64,000 nt of DNA from Prosopocoilus inquinatus (GCA_036172665.1 JAYKNF010000072.1:1-64000); one strand, 5' to 3'; shown: positions 1-8,007, counted from the first letter of the stretch. Program-made: numbers and translations. Notes: a model not told the origin generated them from the sequence alone.

Positions 1-1320
1 CGCTCGGCGAGACCTTTCGTTTGATGCGCGACAACCCGGGTTTACGTTCGACGCATCCAGTTTCGATCATTGCAGCGCCATCTTAGATCGAAAAATGAAC
101 CGACACGATTTTCCGTGCCCGCTCGGCGAGACCTTTCGTTTGATGCGCGACAACTCGGGTTTACGTTCGACGCGTCCAGTTTCGATCATTGCAGCGCCAT
201 CTTCGATCGAAAATTCGAACCGACGCGATTTTCCGTCGCCTCTCGGCGAGACCTTTCGTTTGATACGCGACAACCCGGGTTTACGTTCGACGCGTCCGAT
301 TTCGATCATTGCAGCGCCATCTTCGATCGAAAAATCGAACCGACGCGATTTTCAGTCGCCGCTCGGCGAGACCTTTCGTTTGATGCGCGACAATCCGGGT
401 TTACGTTCGACGCGTCCGATTTCGATCATTGCAGCGCCATCTTCGATCGAAAAATCGAACCGACGCGATTTTCCGTCGCCGCTCGGCGAGACCTTTCGTT
501 TGATGCGCGACAACCCGGGTTTACGTTCGACGCGTCCAGTTTCGATCATTGCAGCGCCATCTTCGATCGAAAAATTGAACCGACGCGATTTTCCGTCGCC
601 GCTCGGCGAGACCTTTCGTTTGATACGCGACAACCCGGGTTTACGTTCGACGCGTCCGATTTCGATCATTGCAGCGCCATCTTCGATCGAAAAATCGAAC
701 CGACGCGATTTTCCGTCGCCGCTCGGCGAGACCTTTCGTTTGATACGCGACAACCCGGGTTTAAGTTCGACGCGTCCGGTTTCGATCATTGCAGCGCCAT
801 CTTCGATCGAAAAATTGAACCGACGCGATTTTCCGTCGCCGCTCGGCGAGACCTTTCGTTTGATACGCGACAACCCGGGGTTACGTTCGACGCGTCCAGT
901 TTCGATCATTGCAGAGCCATCTTCGATCGAAAAATCAAACCGACGCGATTTTCCGTCGCCGCTCGGCGAGACCTTTCGTTTGATACGCGACAACCCGGGT
1001 TTACGTTCGACGCGTTCGATTTCGATCATTGCAGCGCCATCTTCGATCGAAAAATCGAACTGACGCGATTTTCCGTCGCCGCTCGGCGAGACCTTTCGTT
1101 TGATACGCGACAACCCGGGTTTACGTTCGACGCGTCCGATTTCAATCATTGCAGCGCCATCTTCGATCGAAAAATCGAACCGACGCGATTTTCCGTCGCC
1201 GCTCGGCGAGACCTTTCGTTTGATACGCGACAACCCGGGTTCACGTACGACGCGTCCGATTTCGATCATTGCAGCGCCATCTTCGATCGAAAAATCGAAC
1301 CGATGCGATTTTCCGTCGCC
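1..1320 (+). repeat. Satellite array A1, 120-bp monomer, 11 copies (left end cut by window)
   Basis: Head-to-tail 120-bp monomers. Numbered from gacctttcg = 1, the landmarks are: AACCCGGGTT palindrome (24-33), GACGCGTC (40-47), GCGCCATCTT (65-74), TTCGATCGAA (73-82), and CTCGGCGAG near 113. The first copy is 119 bp because one base is missing at about 96/97 (aaaaatgaac for aaaaatcgaac). That marker is otherwise found in arrays lying after L spacers. From about 241 onward the array carries the variant series of the 12-monomer arrays (tctcgg, ttcagtcgcc, tttaag, agagcc, gaactgacg, ttcacgtacg). A1 therefore looks like a fusion of the two array types. Open frames on both strands are a by-product of the stop-poor, 3-divisible period. 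Confidence 0.97.
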
Positions 1321-1346
1321 CAACAACCCCCCCCAATCCGATCTCC

Positions 1347-1373
1347 GGGGCTACGGCCCCTCGACTGGCCGTA
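1347..1373 (+). other. Overlapping alternative hairpins in spacer S
   Basis: GGGGC (1347-1351) pairs with GCCCC (1356-1360) around a TACG loop, giving a C(UACG)G tetraloop if transcribed, a known extra-stable class. TACGGCC (1352-1358) can instead pair with GGCCGTA (1367-1373) around an 8-base loop. The two share bases and cannot form together. Both are kept in every S copy read except S17. In copies ending ggccgtag (such as S2) the second stem extends to 8 bp. Transcription is not shown. Confidence 0.6.
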
Positions 1374-1384
1374 CAGATATAATA

Positions 1385-1400
1385 TTATATATGTCAAGTG
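1385..1400 (+). promoter_or_regulatory. TATA-like 16-mer in S (shared with L)
   Basis: TTATATATGTCAAGTG. The otherwise unrelated L spacers carry the same element with one mismatch (TTATATATGACAAGTG at 4476) in the same orientation. It overlaps a 14-bp AT palindrome and ends in CAAGTG, an E-box-type CANNTG hexamer. A promoter role is inference from the TATA-like sequence and from its presence in two separate spacer families. Confidence 0.35.
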
Positions 1401-1825
1401 TCAAGGTTTCCTTACTGCGCGTGTCGCGCGATCGTTGCCAACCAACCCTCGTCGATCCCATCTTTTACGCGGCGGCAAATTCAAATGAGCTCCGTCAAAA
1501 TCTCGACGCGTTCGGTCGAGCGTACACGCGACGGCACAATGCAAATCGTGAAGAATTTAACCGGCAAAACGACGCCGCCGCCGCCGCCGCGATCGTCTTA
1601 TAACCTTTTTTCCGATTACAGGAGTAACATCGGAGAAAAGGAATTTGGAGGTTTTCAGTTGTTTTTAACACTTACTTTTTTTCAGTGGAAACACTTTTTC
1701 ACTGTTACACACGCTTTCGGGTCACATTTTCGATATCATGCCGTATATCTCTCGCCATGTGGTAAACGTTACGTTCGTAAAGCTACTTTCTTCTACGTCG
1801 GAAAGAATTCGACGCGATCGATTTA

Positions 1826-3256
1826 GACCTATCGTTTGATAGGCGACAATAAGGGTTTACGTTCGACGCGACCGATTTCGATCATTGCAGCGCCATCTTC
1901 GATCGACAAATCGAACCGACGCGATTTTCCGTCGCCGCTCGGCGAGACCTTTCGTTTGATGCGCGACAACCCGGGTGTACGTTCGACGCGTCCAGTTTCG
2001 ATCATTGCAGCGCCATCTTCGATCGAAAAATCGAACCGACGCGATTTTCCGTCGCCGCTCGGCGAGACCTTTCGTTTGATACGCGACAACCCGGGTTTAC
2101 GTTCGACGCGTCCAGTTTCGATCATTGCAGCGCCATCTTCGATCGAAAAATCGAACCGACGCGATTTTCCGTCGCCTCTCGGCGAGACCTTTCGTTTGAT
2201 ACGCGACAACCCGGGTTTACGTTCGACGCGTCCGATTTCGATCATTGCAGCGCCATCTTCGATCGAAAAATCGAACCGACGCGATTTTCAGTCGCCGCTC
2301 GGCGAGACCTTTCGTTTGATGCGCGACAATCCGGGTTTACGTTCGACGCGTCCGATTTCGATCATTGCAGCGCCATCTTCGATCGAAAAATCGAACCGAC
2401 GCGATTTTCCGTCGCCGCTCGGCGAGACCTTTCGTTTGATGCGCGACAACCCGGGTTTACGTTCGACGCGTCCAGTTTCGATCATTGCAGCGCCATCTTC
2501 GATCGAAAAATTGAACCGACGCGATTTTCCGTCGCCGCTCGGCGAGACCTTTCGTTTGATACGCGACAACCCGGGTTTACGTTCGACGCGTCCGATTTCG
2601 ATCATTGCAGCGCCATCTTCGATCGAAAAATCGAACCGACGCGATTTTCCGTCGCCGCTCGGCGAGACCTTTCGTTTGATACGCGACAACCCGGGTTTAA
2701 GTTCGACGCGTCCGGTTTCGATCATTGCAGCGCCATCTTCGATCGAAAAATTGAACCGACGCGATTTTCCGTCGCCGCTCGGCGAGACCTTTCGTTTGAT
2801 ACGCGACAACCCGGGGTTACGTTCGACGCGTCCAGTTTCGATCATTGCAGAGCCATCTTCGATCGAAAAATCAAACCGACGCGATTTTCCGTCGCCGCTC
2901 GGCGAGACCTTTCGTTTGATACGCGACAACCCGGGTTTACGTTCGACGCGTTCGATTTCGATCATTGCAGCGCCATCTTCGATCGAAAAATCGAACTGAC
3001 GCGATTTTCCGTCGCCGCTCGGCGAGACCTTTCGTTTGATACGCGACAACCCGGGTTTACGTTCGACGCGTCCGATTTCAATCATTGCAGCGCCATCTTC
3101 GATCGAAAAATCGAACCGACGCGATTTTCCGTCGCCGCTCGGCGAGACCTTTCGTTTGATACGCGACAACCCGGGTTCACGTACGACGCGTCCGATTTCG
3201 ATCATTGCAGCGCCATCTTGGATCGAAAAATCGAACCGATGCGATTCTCCGTCGCC
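1826..3256 (+). repeat. Satellite array A2, reference 12-monomer type (1431 bp)
   Basis: Twelve monomers, the last ending at position 111. Ordered variants serve as a fingerprint: a degenerate first copy (cctatcgtttgataggcgacaataagg), then gtgtacg, tctcgg, ttcagtcgcc, ttgaacc, tttaag, ggggtt with agagcc, gaactgacg (an in-frame stop), ttcaatc, and finally ttcacgtacg with cgatgcg. The same order recurs in A7, A10 and A11. The part from 2687 on is copied in inverted orientation at 63431-64000. Confidence 0.97.
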
Positions 3257-3767
3257 CAACAACCCCCCCCCCCCCCCCAATCCGATCTCCGGGGCTACGG
3301 CCCCTCGACTGGCCGTAGAGATATAATATTATATATGTCAAGTGTCCAGGTTTCCTTACTGCGCGTGTCGCGCGATCGTTGCCAACCAACCCTCGTCGAT
3401 CCCATCTTTTACGCGGCGGCAAATTCAAATGAGCTCCGTCAAAATCTCGACGCGTTCGCTCGAGCGTACACGCGACTTCACAATGCAAATCGTGAAGAAT
3501 TTAACCGGCAAAACGACGCCGCCGCCGCCGACGCGATCGTCTTATAACCATTTTTCCGATTGCCGGAGTAACATCGGAGAAATGGAATTTGGAGGTTTTC
3601 CGTTGTTTTTAACACTTACTTTTTTTCAGTTGAAACACTTTCACTGTTACACACGCGTTCGTGTCACATTTTCGATATCACCCCTTATATCTCTCGCCAT
3701 GTGGTAAACGTTACGTTCGTAAAGCTACTTTCTTCTACGTCGGAAAGAATTCGACGCGATCGATTTA
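3257..3767 (+). repeat. Short spacer S2 (subfamily Sb1, 511 bp)
   Basis: Poly-C run of 16. Subfamily Sb differs from Sa at gattgccgg, gaaatgg, ttccgttg, cagttgaaacactttcac, gcgttcgtgtc and atcacccctt. Sb1 also has gtccagg, gctcgagcg, cgacttcac and gccgacgcg. TATA-like 16-mer at 3329-3344. It precedes a short array that runs into L. Inverted copy at 62919-63430 with a 17-base run. Confidence 0.93.
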
Positions 3768-4427
3768 GACCTTTCGTTTGATAGGCGACAATCCGGGTTT
3801 ATGTTCGACGCGTCCGATTTCGATCATTGCAGCGCCATCTTCGATCGAAAAATCGAACCGACGCGATTTTCCGTCGCCGCTCGGCGAGACCTTTCGTTTG
3901 ATGCGCGACAACCCGGGTTTACGTTCGACGCGTCCAGTTTCGATCATTGCAGCGCCATCTTCGATCGAAAAATCGAACCGACGCGATTTTCCGTCGCCGC
4001 TCGGCGAGACCTTTCGTTTGATCCGCGACAACCCGGGTTTACGTTCGACGCGTCCAGTTTCGAACATTGCGTCGCCATCTTCGATCGAAAAATCGAACCG
4101 ACGCGATTTTCCGTCGCCTCTCGGCGAGACCTTTCGTTTGATATGCGACAACCCGGGTTTACGTTCGACGCGTCCGGTTTCGATCATTGCAGCTCCATCT
4201 TCGATCGAAAAATCGAACCGACGCGATTTTCCGTCGCCGCTCGGCGAGACCTTTCGTTTGATGCGCGACAATCCGGGTTTACGTTCGACGCGTCCGATTT
4301 CGATCATTGCAGCGCCATCTTCGATCGAAAAATCGAGCCGACGCGATTTTCCGTCGCCGCTCGGCGAGACCTTTCGTTTGATACGCGACAACCCGGGTTT
4401 ATGTTCGCCGCGACCGATTTCGATCAT
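3765..4427 (-). other. Candidate minus-strand ORF of 40-residue repeats (doubtful)
   Basis: A 220-codon frame starts at the ATG (complement of 4425-4427) and ends with TAA at the array/S2 boundary. It encodes five and a half copies of a basic 40-residue unit built on KPGLSRIKRKVSPSGDGKSR. About 50 bases upstream on the same strand is TATATAAG (complement of 4475-4482). A 4-codon frame ending in ATGA overlaps the start. The counterpart arrays A5, A8, A17 and A19 carry an in-frame TAA (cttagatcg on the plus strand), so only some copies are open. No domain recognised. An open frame is expected by default from this period, so a gene is unlikely. Confidence 0.12.
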
Positions 4428-4438
4428 TGCGGCACCAT
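3768..4438 (+). repeat. Satellite array A3, pre-L type (671 bp, 5.6 monomers)
   Basis: Starts at monomer position 1 and ends at position 71, where it meets L. Markers: ttatgttcg in the first copy, tgatccgcg, gaacattgcgtcg, tgatatgcg, gcagctcc, cgagccg, and a last copy with gttcgccgcgacc and gcggcaccat. A12 has the same copy order. On the minus strand an ATG-initiated 220-codon frame (4427 to 3765) runs the whole array without a stop. Confidence 0.96.
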
Positions 4439-4475
4439 AGGAACCCCTTAAGTACACTTTTCCGAGTTTCTTTTC

Positions 4476-4491
4476 TTATATATGACAAGTG
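4476..4491 (+). promoter_or_regulatory. TATA-like 16-mer in L
   Basis: TTATATATGACAAGTG, matching the S element at 15 of 16 bases. On the complementary strand the same bases read TATATAAG (4482 to 4475), a textbook TATA box pointing into A3, so the element could serve either direction. Corresponding starts in other L copies: 9230, 16991, 26930, 35531, 40048, 44552, and on the minus strand 57441-57456 and 62195-62210. Activity is not demonstrated. Confidence 0.35.
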
Positions 4492-4517
4492 GGATCCGCT
4501 ACGCTCCGCCCACTTGT
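4485..4517 (+). other. Perfect 9-bp inverted repeat in L
   Basis: ACAAGTGGG (4485-4493) and CCCACTTGT (4509-4517) form a perfect 9-bp stem with a 15-base loop, overlapping the end of the TATA-like element. The right arm is followed by ggg, making cccacttgtggg, itself nearly palindromic around an E-box-like core. It is kept in all L copies. In L7 the flank is tgtgtgtatg instead of tgtgggtatg. Confidence 0.6.
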
Positions 4518-4654
4518 GGGTATGAACAGAGGCTTGTGTGGACAGAGGCTTTGTATAGACGGAGGTTTCGTTTGGACGGAAGAGGTGAGAGCGCTGCGCG
4601 CTGTTTGGGCCGCTAGCCTTTGGGGGCTCGCGGCACCTAGGTACTTGGAAGAAT

Positions 4655-5310
4655 GTTGGAAAACTTTAAGAATTAATTTTTCTAATTTTCGAAATTTTGA
4701 GTATTTTTCCCCAATTTTTTCAATTTTTCCGTCTCCTAATTTTTACATTTTTTTTCGCCGTCTGGGTTGGCCTCGCTTGGGTTGGCGTCGGTTGGGTTCA
4801 CCTTGAACAATTTTACAGAAGAAAGGGAAGGAAAGTTTAAGAAAAAGTGAGAAAAATTGTTGGAAAACTTAAGAAATCGGTTTCCTTAATTTTTAGAATT
4901 TTTTCCTATTTTTTTCGATTTTTTCAATTTTTTCCCGAAATTTTGAATATTTTTCCCCAATTTTTTCAATTTTTCCGTTCTCCTAATTTTTAAATTTTTT
5001 TTCGCCGTCTGGGTTGGCCTCGCTTGGGTTGGCGTCGGTTGGGTTGATCTTGAACAATTTTCGAAAAAAAGTGAAGGAAAATGTGAGAAGTGATGAAATG
5101 TTTTAAAAAAGTTGGCAAACTTAAGAAATCCGTTTCCCTAATTTTTAGAATTCTTGTCGATTTTTCTCGATTTTTTTAAATTTCCCCCCGAAATTTTGAA
5201 TATTTTTCCCCAGTTTTTTTAATTTTTCCGTTCTCTTAATTTTTAATTTTTTAAAATTTTTATCGATTTTTTTCAATTTTTTCCCTTAAATTTCCCGCTT
5301 TAATTGCCGG
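4655..5310 (+). repeat. Three diverged AT-rich tandem units inside L
   Basis: Units start at gttggaaaacttt (4655), gttggaaaacttaag (4859) and gttggcaaacttaag (5111). Each continues with tttttag..., ccgaaattttga(a/g)tattttt, cccca(a/g)ttttttt and ccgt(t)ctc(c/t)taattttta. The first lacks about 46 bp present in the second. The first two carry a G-rich block with repeated gggttgg (about 4763-4799 and 5011-5047); the third lacks it. All L copies keep the same three-unit arrangement. Confidence 0.8.
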
Positions 5311-5382
5311 CCGGAGAGCGAACGAATCGACCTCCCCGCGCTCGCATTTTTTTTTAATCACAAACGAACATCCAAAGCCTCC

Positions 5383-5388
5383 TTTATT
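5383..5388 (-). terminator. Poly(A)-signal-like AATAAA, minus strand of L1
   Basis: The complement reads AATAAA, followed about 15-25 bases later by GT-rich gatgttcgtttgtg, as in animal cleavage/polyadenylation sites. It lies about 180 bases past the TAA at 5567 that ends the minus-strand frame leaving A4. A transcript running from S3 through A4 toward L1 would meet it. It recurs in every L copy (for example 10137-10142, and on the plus strand at 56544-56549). A chance hexamer in AT-rich DNA remains possible. Confidence 0.25.
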
Positions 5389-5635
5389 CATCTATTTACG
5401 TAATATGTACGGTCGAAATTATGTTCGAACGCGTCCCCGCGGCGAAAGCGATCGCGTCAGCGGCTTTAGATTAGGTCACGTTCGACCGGCTGCGCACGTA
5501 CTCCCTCCGCCGCCGGGCCGACTGCCGGCGTAACACGACACACGCGAAAGAGTTCGCGCGTCGCTTTCAGGTTAGATCACTGTCGATAGGCACCACGCCC
5601 CCCTCTCCCTTCCGACCACCGGTGCTCCGGCCCCC

Positions 5636-8007
5636 CGACAATCCGGGTTTACGTTCGACGCGTCCGATTTCGATCATTGCAGCGCCATCTTCGATCGAAA
5701 AATCGAACCGACGCGATTTTCCGTCGCCGCTCGCCGAGACCTTTCGTTTGATACGCGACAAATCGGGTTTACGTTCGACGCGTCCGATATCGATCATTGC
5801 AGCGCCATCTTCGATCGAAAAATCGAACCGATGCGATTTTCCGTCGCCGCTCGGCGAGACCTTTCGTTTGATGCGCGACAACCCGGGTTTACGTTCGACG
5901 CGTCCAGTTTCGATCATTGCAGCGCCATCTTCGATCGAAAAATCGAACCGACGCGATTTTCCGTCGCCGCTCGGCGAGACCTTTCGTTTGATACGCGACA
6001 ACCCGGGTTTACGTTCGACGCGTTCGATTTCGATCATTGCAGCGCCATCTTCGATCGAAAAATCGAACCGACGCGATTTTCCGTCGTCGCTCGGCGAGAC
6101 CTTTCGTTTGATGCGCGACAACCCGGGTTTACGTTCGACGCATCCAGTTTCGATCATTGCAGCGCCATCTTAGATCGAAAAATGAACCGACGCGATTTTC
6201 CGTGCCCGCTCGGCGAGACCTTTCGTTTGATGCGCGACAACCCGGGTTTACGTTCGACGCGTCCAGTTTCGATCATTGCAGCGCCATCTTCGATCGAAAA
6301 TTCGAACCGACGCGATTTTCCGTCGCCGCTCGGCGAGACCTTTCGTTTGATACGCGACAATACGGGTTTACGTTCGACGCGTCCGATTTCGATCATTGCA
6401 GCGCCATCTTCGATCGAAAAATCGAACCGACGCGATTTTCCGTCGCCGCTCGGCGAGACCTTTCGTTTGATGTGCGACAACCCGGGTTTACGTTCGACGC
6501 GTTCGATTTCGATCATTGCAGCGCCATCTTCGATCGAAAAATTGAACCGACGCGATTTTCCGTCGTCGCTCGGCGAGACCTTTCGTTTGATGCGCGACAA
6601 CCTGGGTTTACGTTCGACGCGTCCAGTTTCGATCATTGCAGCGCCATCTTCGATCGAAAAATCGAACCGACGCGATTTTCCGCCGCCGCTCGGCGAGACC
6701 TTTCGTTTGATACGCGACAATCCGGGTTTACGTTCGACGCGTCCGATTTCGATCATTGCAGCGCCATCTTCGATCGAAAAATCGAACCGAAGCGATTTTC
6801 CGCCGCCGCTCGGCGAGACCTTTCGTTTGAGACGCGACAATCCGGGTTTACGTTCGACGCGTCCGATTTCGATCATTGCAGCGCCATCTTCGATCGAAAA
6901 ATCGAACCGACGCGATTTTCCGTCGCCGCTCGGCGAGACCTTTCGTTTGATACGCGACAATCCGGGTTTACGTTCGACGCGTCCGATTTCGATCATTGCA
7001 GCGCCATCTTCGATCGAAAAATCGAACCGACGCGATTTTCCGTCGCCGCTCGGCGAGACCTTTCGTTTGATACGCGACAACCCGGGTTTACGTTCGACGC
7101 GACCAGTTTCGATCATTGCAGCGCCATCTTCGATCGAAAAATCGAACCGACGCGATTTTCCGTCGCCGCTCGGCGAGACCTTTCGTTTGATACGCGACAA
7201 TCCGGGTTTACGTTCGACGCGTCCGATTTCGATCATTGCAGCGCCATCTTCGATCGAAAAATCGAACCGACGCGATTTTCCATCGCCGCTCGGCTAGACC
7301 TCTCGTTTGATACGCGACAACCCGGGCTTACGATCGACGCGTCCAATTTCGATCATTGCAGCGCCATCTTCGATCGAAAAATCGAACCGACGCGATTTTC
7401 CGTCGCTGCTCGGCGAGACCTTTCGTTTGATACGCGACAACCCGGGTTTACGTTCGACGCGTCCGATTTCGATCATTGCAGCGCCATCTTCGATCGAAAA
7501 ATCGAACGGACGCGATTTTCCGTCGCCGCTCGGCGAGACCTTTCGTTTGATGCGCGACAACGCGGGTTTACGTTCGACGCGTTCAGTTTCGATCATTGCA
7601 GCGTCATCTTCGATCGAAAGATCGAACCGACGCGATTTTCCGTCGCCGCTCGGCGAGACCTTTCGTTTGATACGCGACAACCCGGGTTTACGTTCGACGC
7701 GTCCGATTTCGATCATTGCATCGCCATCTTCGATCGAGAAATCGAACCGACGCGATTTTCCGTCGCCGCGCGGCGAGACCTTTCGTTTGATACGCGATAA
7801 CCCGGGTTTACGATCGACGCGTCCAGTTTCGATCATTGCAGCGCCATCTTCGATCGAAAAATCGAACCGACGCGATTTTCCGTCGCCGCTCGGCGAGACC
7901 TTTCGTTTGATGCGCGACAACCCGGGTTTACGTTCGACGCGTCCGATTTCGATCATTGCAGCGCCATCTTCGATCGAAAAATCGAACCGACGCGATTTTC
8001 CGTCGCC
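5636..8007 (+). repeat. Satellite array A4, post-L type (2372 bp, 19.8 monomers)
   Basis: Begins at monomer position 19 (cgacaatccggg) directly after L1 and ends at position 111. Includes the 119-bp copy (base missing at about 6183) followed by the aaattcgaacc copy, a gacaaatcggg copy, ccgaagcg with tgagacgcg copies, cctgggt, and a stop-creating ggctagacc near 7294. Same length and variant order as A16. Inverted copy at 58679-61050. Confidence 0.96.

Larger units (their letters stand above)
1321..1825 (+). repeat. Short spacer S1 (subfamily Sa, 505 bp)
   Basis: Non-satellite spacer, reference copy of family S. In order: poly-C run of 8; alternative hairpins at 1347-1360 and 1352-1373; a 14-bp palindrome at 1377-1390 (atataatattatat); a TATA-like 16-mer at 1385-1400; a GCC-triplet run (1571-1590); a pyrimidine-rich cttactttttttcag (1672-1686) resembling a splice acceptor; and a tail at 1808-1824 resembling monomer positions 37-53. 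It holds a 70-codon frame from the ATG at 1391. The differences between copies in that frame are all amino-acid changing, so I do not call it a gene. Confidence 0.93.
4522..5570 (+). other. Exon-intron-like layout in L1 (speculative)
   Basis: An ATG at 4522 opens 21 codons ending at GAG|GTGAGA (4585), a good donor match. An AT-rich stretch with many tttttag motifs leads to cgctttcag|g at 5570/5571, a good acceptor match. Removing 4585-5570 (986 bp) would join phase 0 to phase 0 and enter the A4 frame that stays open to the TAG at 6171-6173. The joined product would be about 220 codons. The first part overlaps an imperfect 16-bp minisatellite, and phase agreement happens by chance one time in three. 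RNA data would be needed. Confidence 0.15.
4439..5635 (+). repeat. Long spacer L1 (1197 bp)
   Basis: Reference copy of family L. In order: junction gaaccccttaag; TATA-like 16-mer (4476-4491); 9-bp-stem hairpin (4485-4517); a run of four roughly 16-bp imperfect repeats starting acagaggctt (4525-4590); a GC-rich stretch to about 4650; three diverged AT-rich units (about 4655-4858, 4859-5110, 5111-5310); then a GC-rich end with many CGs to ccggcccccc. Private variants shared with L4 and L5: ccccagttttttt, ggctgcgcac, gcaccacgccccc. No gene recognised. A splice-like layout is described separately. Confidence 0.94.

Noticed and set aside
1..1320. CRISPR array
   Set aside because: Repeats are directly adjacent 120-bp units with no unique spacers; size and context are wrong.
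1321..1825. S as a tRNA, 5S or other small RNA gene
   Set aside because: I found no A-box/B-box pair, cloverleaf or recognisable 5S-type internal control region; only the short hairpins are supported.
3177..3488. Minus-strand 103-codon frame across S2
   Set aside because: Present only in subfamily copies that lack a stop, shadows the opposite-strand triplet runs, and depends on poly-C length.
4489..4806. 105-codon frame at the start of each L
   Set aside because: It overlaps an imperfect 16-bp minisatellite and then runs into AT-rich repeated DNA; composition is low complexity and nothing was recognised. Kept only as part of the speculative splice layout.
5461..5600. Telomere-like motifs (ttagattaggt, caggttag)
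   Set aside because: Only isolated TTAGG-like words, no tandem telomeric run, so there is no support for a telomere boundary.
4439..5635. L as a transposable element or insertion sequence
   Set aside because: No transposase, no long terminal inverted repeats, no target-site duplication (it enters at monomer position 71 and leaves at 19). The 9-bp hairpin is internal.
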